From an uncultured Gammaproteobacteria bacterium (lineage in GTDB: Bacteria > Pseudomonadota > Gammaproteobacteria > HK1): DNA of 64,000 nucleotides. Every line of letters begins with the position of its first letter. Position 1 is the first letter of the stretch. A model generated the notes under the pieces. It did not search any database and was not told the DNA's origin. It saw only the letters and a list, made by a program, of their open reading frames with translations. Made by a program: the position numbers and the translations under genes. This document shows positions 61,540 through 64,000 of the stretch, piece by piece. The DNA is taken from contig CAMYJH010000005.1 of NCBI GenBank assembly GCA_947258715.1, positions 1 to 64,000 on the forward strand. The letters run 5' to 3'.

Positions 61540-62817
61540 TTGAATTTCAGCCGGAATCTGGCGTTGAAATATTCAGTTTTCAGTCTCGCGCGTAACGCCT
61601 TCAGTCACCACGAGAGGTGGCCGGAAGCCTGGCGCAGCCCTGATCCAAAAGCTGAGTACGACGTGATTATCGTGGGTGCCGGGGGGCACGGCCTGGCCAC
61701 CGCCTACTACCTGGCCAAGGAGCATGGGATCAGCAACGTAGCGGTGGTGGAAAAGGGCTGGCTGGGTGGCGGTAACACCGGGCGCAACACCACCATCGTG
61801 CGCTCCAACTACCTGCTGGACGCCAACGCGCGATTCTACGAATTCTCGCTCAAGCTGTGGGAGGGTCTCTCCCGGGATCTCAATTTCAACCTCATGTTCA
61901 GTCAGCGTGGGGTGATAAATCTCGCCCATTCGGATCCCCAGCTGGACGCCTACGCGCGGCGTGGCAACGCCATGCGCTTGAACGGCATAGACGCTGAGTT
62001 GTTGTCGCGGGAGGAAATCCAGCGCCGGGTGCCGTTGCTGGATTGCTCTAGAAAAGCCCGTTTCCCCATAACCGGGGGCCTGCTGCAGCCCCGCGGCGGG
62101 GTCGCGCGTCACGACGCCGTTGCCTGGGGATTCGCCCGCGCCGCCGACGCAAGGGGAGTGGACATCATTCAAAACTGCGAGGTCACCGGCATTCACAAGC
62201 AGGGCAATCGCGTCACCGGGGTGGAAACCACCCGTGGCTACATCGGGGCAAGAAAGATCGGTCTCGCCGTTGCCGGCAACAGCAGCCGGCTTGCCGCCAT
62301 GGCCGGCGTGACCCTGCCCATCGAATCCCACGTGCTCCAGGCCATGGTTACCGAGCCGTTGAAGCCCGTTCTACACACGGTGGTCACCTCGGGCGCCTCA
62401 CATCTTTATATCAGCCAGACGGACAAGGGCGAGATCCTGATGGGCGGCGATCTGGACGGCTACAACTCCTACGCCCAGCGCGGCAACCTGCCGCTGATCG
62501 AACACGTGATCCAGGCTGCGGTGAGTCTGTTCCCGTTCTTGAGCCGCACCCGCCTGATGCGCACTTGGGGCGGGGTGATGGATATGACCATGGACGGCAG
62601 CCCGATAATCGGCAAGTTGCCGGTGGAGGGACTGTATATGAATGGCGGCTGGTGCTACGGCGGATTCAAGGCGACCCCGGGTTCGGGCTGGGTGTTCGCC
62701 TGGACCCTGGCTAAGGACCAGCCCCACGAGCTCAACGCGGCTTTCAATCTGGACCGTTTTCACAGTGGCTGGCTGCTGGACGAGAAGGGCGCGGGCGCCA
62801 CGCCGGGAGCGCATTGA
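61540..62817 (+). CDS. soxB: Heterotetrameric sarcosine oxidase, beta subunit
   Basis: A 425-aa flavoprotein from TTG 61540. The FAD motif VIIVGAGGHGLATAYYLA and the covalent-FMN-type block NTGRNTTIVRSNY are present, as are the subunit signatures GGVMDMTMDGSPIIG and GGWCYGGFKATPG. Sarcosine oxidase oxidatively demethylates sarcosine to glycine, passing the methyl group to tetrahydrofolate. This soxB is unrelated to the sulfur SoxB at 23859-25481. Confidence 0.93.
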   Translation: MNFSRNLALKYSVFSLARNAFSHHERWPEAWRSPDPKAEYDVIIVGAGGHGLATAYYLAKEHGISNVAVVEKGWLGGGNTGRNTTIVRSNYLLDANARFYEFSLKLWEGLSRDLNFNLMFSQRGVINLAHSDPQLDAYARRGNAMRLNGIDAELLSREEIQRRVPLLDCSRKARFPITGGLLQPRGGVARHDAVAWGFARAADARGVDIIQNCEVTGIHKQGNRVTGVETTRGYIGARKIGLAVAGNSSRLAAMAGVTLPIESHVLQAMVTEPLKPVLHTVVTSGASHLYISQTDKGEILMGGDLDGYNSYAQRGNLPLIEHVIQAAVSLFPFLSRTRLMRTWGGVMDMTMDGSPIIGKLPVEGLYMNGGWCYGGFKATPGSGWVFAWTLAKDQPHELNAAFNLDRFHSGWLLDEKGAGATPGAH

Positions 62818-62913
62818 GGTGACGCGTAATGCGTGACGCGAGACGCGTGATGCGAGAAAGGAAAGGAAACTCATGAATTCCCTCGCGTCACGCATTACGC
62901 ATCACGCGTCACC
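62818..62913. repeat. Large palindrome of degenerate heptamers between soxB and soxD
   Basis: The left arm GGTGACGCGTAATGCGTGAC... (62818-62842) is complementary to the right arm (62882-62913), the latter carrying one extra 7-nt unit. Both arms consist of GCGTRAY-like heptamers. The element begins at the base after the soxB stop. It could be a transposable repeat or an RNA stem that limits read-through. Confidence 0.85.
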
Positions 62914-62976
62914 GATACGTTTGAATCGAACATCTGAACGCATGTCGCTCGATGCATTAGCAAAGCTCGCAACCCC

Positions 62977-63258
62977 ATGCTCCTCATAGAATGTCCCTAC
63001 TGCGGTGCCAGGGCACAAATCGAATTCACCTATGGCGGTGATGCGACGCTGTCCCGCCCCGGGGATCTCAGCGCGGTGGAGACAAAGGAGTGGCTGGACT
63101 TCGTTTATCTGCGTGAAAATCCGCGCGGACCCCACATTGAGTGGTGGCATCATTCTGCCGGCTGCCGCCGCTGGTTCAAGGTGCGCCGCGACACCCTGAG
63201 CCACGAGATCTCGGCGACCGGTACCCCGGACTCGAATCTGGGAAGCGGATCCGTATGA
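62977..63258 (+). CDS. soxD: Heterotetrameric sarcosine oxidase, delta subunit
   Basis: A 93-aa zinc-binding subunit with CPYCGARAQIEFTYGG and WWHHSAGCRRWFKVRRDT, the conserved signatures of SoxD. The stop overlaps the soxA start (ATGA). It stabilises the oxidase complex. Confidence 0.93.
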   Translation: MLLIECPYCGARAQIEFTYGGDATLSRPGDLSAVETKEWLDFVYLRENPRGPHIEWWHHSAGCRRWFKVRRDTLSHEISATGTPDSNLGSGSV

Positions 63259-64000
63259 GCCGGCAACCGTATCGAATTACGGCTGGCGGGCTTGTGGATC
63301 GCGAGCGGCCTTTACGCTTCACCTTCGACGGTCGAAAGTTTACTGGGCTCGCGGGGGATACGCTGGCGTCAGCGCTGCTCGCAAATGGTGTCCGGCTCGT
63401 CGGCCGCAGCTTCAAGTACCACCGTCGCCGGGGCATCTTCAGTGACGGCGTCGAGGAGCCCAATGCTCTGGTGCGGCTGCGTCGGGGCGAACGCGCAGAG
63501 CCCAATCTCCGCGCCACTTCGGTGGAGCTGTTCGAGGGGCTGGAGGCCAGAAGCCAGAACCACTGGCCTTCCCTCGAATTCGACCTCGGCGCGATCAACA
63601 ACCTGGCTTCGCGCTTCATGCCCACAGGCTTTTACTACAAGACTTTCACGTGGCCGGCCGGCGCCTGGATGTTTTACGAGCGCTTTATTCGTAAGACAAC
63701 GGGACTGGGACGGGCGGCCGAGCATCATGACCCGGACCGCTACGAAAAGCGCTACGCCCACTGCGAGGTGCTGGTTGTCGGTGCCGGTCCGGCGGGACTC
63801 GCCGCCGCGCTGGCCGCGGTCCGCAGCGGAGCGCGGGTGATTCTGGTGGAATCGGACTTCCGTTTGGGCGGCAGCCTTCTGCGGGATCCGCGCCCCATCG
63901 ACGACGAGTTCGCCCCCGAATGGGTGAGCGGCGTGGAGGCCGAGCTGAAGTCGGCGCCGAATACGCGCATCCTCAAGCGCGCTACTGCCTTCGGATACTA
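63255..64000 (+). CDS. soxA: Heterotetrameric sarcosine oxidase, alpha subunit (3'-truncated by the window)
   Basis: The frame starts at ATG 63255 and is open to the window end; about 248 residues are visible of a protein that is normally near 1000 aa. It has a ferredoxin-like N-domain (FTFDGRKFTGLAGDTLASAL) and the pyridine-nucleotide motif VVGAGPAGLAAALAA. The overlap ATGA couples it to soxD. The folate-binding part and soxG should follow outside the window. Confidence 0.92.
   Translation, partial: MSRQPYRITAGGLVDRERPLRFTFDGRKFTGLAGDTLASALLANGVRLVGRSFKYHRRRGIFSDGVEEPNALVRLRRGERAEPNLRATSVELFEGLEARSQNHWPSLEFDLGAINNLASRFMPTGFYYKTFTWPAGAWMFYERFIRKTTGLGRAAEHHDPDRYEKRYAHCEVLVVGAGPAGLAAALAAVRSGARVILVESDFRLGGSLLRDPRPIDDEFAPEWVSGVEAELKSAPNTRILKRATAFGY

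Noticed and set aside
1-64000. CRISPR array to accompany the Cas6-like gene.
   Set aside because: No regularly spaced repeats of suitable length are visible in the window.
61540-64000. Reading these sox genes as part of sulfur oxidation.
   Set aside because: The proteins are sarcosine oxidase subunits with flavin and folate-enzyme signatures; only the symbols coincide.

Overview
The window is a high-GC chromosomal segment from a sulfur-oxidising, chemolithotrophic gammaproteobacterium, probably uncultured. It carries a complete oxidative-type dsr operon, recognised by dsrEFH, dsrL and a DsrC with both C-terminal cysteines. It also carries sulfur Sox genes, TusA with a YeeE/YedE transporter, an SRP RNA of gammaproteobacterial 4.5S type, and an MSHA-like type IV pilus locus. 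Gene density is high, and many genes overlap by 1-11 nt (ATGA, GTGA and TGATG junctions), so most blocks read as operons.

1-3.86 kb: the 3' part of a flavodoxin-reductase-like gene, an unknown protein, a 2-oxoglutarate/Fe(II) oxygenase, a solitary Cas6/Cmx6-type protein with a 67-aa upstream partner, and a TauD/TfdA-type dioxygenase. 4.1-18.8 kb: dsrABEFHCMKLJOPNR, followed without a gap by a NarX-like sensor kinase and NarL-like regulator where Allochromatium carries dsrS. A 17-bp tandem duplication straddles the dsrK stop codon. Two abutting MITE-like elements with CTAG boundaries (18.79-19.09 kb) end this block.

19.1-31.3 kb: a small unknown protein and a GlcG/HbpS-like protein, then a minus-strand sulfur block. 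In transcription order it is tusA, yeeE/yedE, a YVTN-type beta-propeller, soxY, soxB, soxZ, an unusual cytochrome c with an HMA-like N-terminal domain, DUF302, SCO1/SenC and a thioredoxin-fold protein. A TauE/SafE exporter and a glyoxalase-fold protein follow. No soxXA or soxCD lies in the window. 31.6-37.7 kb: a tripartite tricarboxylate transporter (TctC, TctB, TctA) and two MmgE/PrpD proteins. The 4.5S RNA gene is at 38.19-38.31 kb.

38.3-60.7 kb: one long minus-strand region for an MSHA-like pilus with signalling proteins at both ends. Upstream are a histidine kinase, a CheY-like protein and a GGDEF/EAL protein. Then come a STAS-fused PilB/MshE ATPase, a PilC/MshG platform, four pilin-like proteins, two tandem ~760-aa pilin-like adhesins, PilM/N/O-like proteins and an MshK-like protein. 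The secretin gene is frameshifted by a 32-bp partial duplication. At the downstream end are a CheY-like protein and a HisKA-HisKA-receiver-adenylate cyclase fusion. 61.5-64.0 kb: heterotetrameric sarcosine oxidase genes beta, delta and partial alpha. These share the symbols soxB/D/A but are unrelated to the sulfur Sox genes.

The dsr and sox/tus blocks would together oxidise stored sulfur and thiosulfate. The pilus block looks like a surface-attachment machine controlled by c-di-GMP, cAMP and phosphorelay inputs. Its twin giant pilin-like proteins are the best candidate here for an undescribed system.
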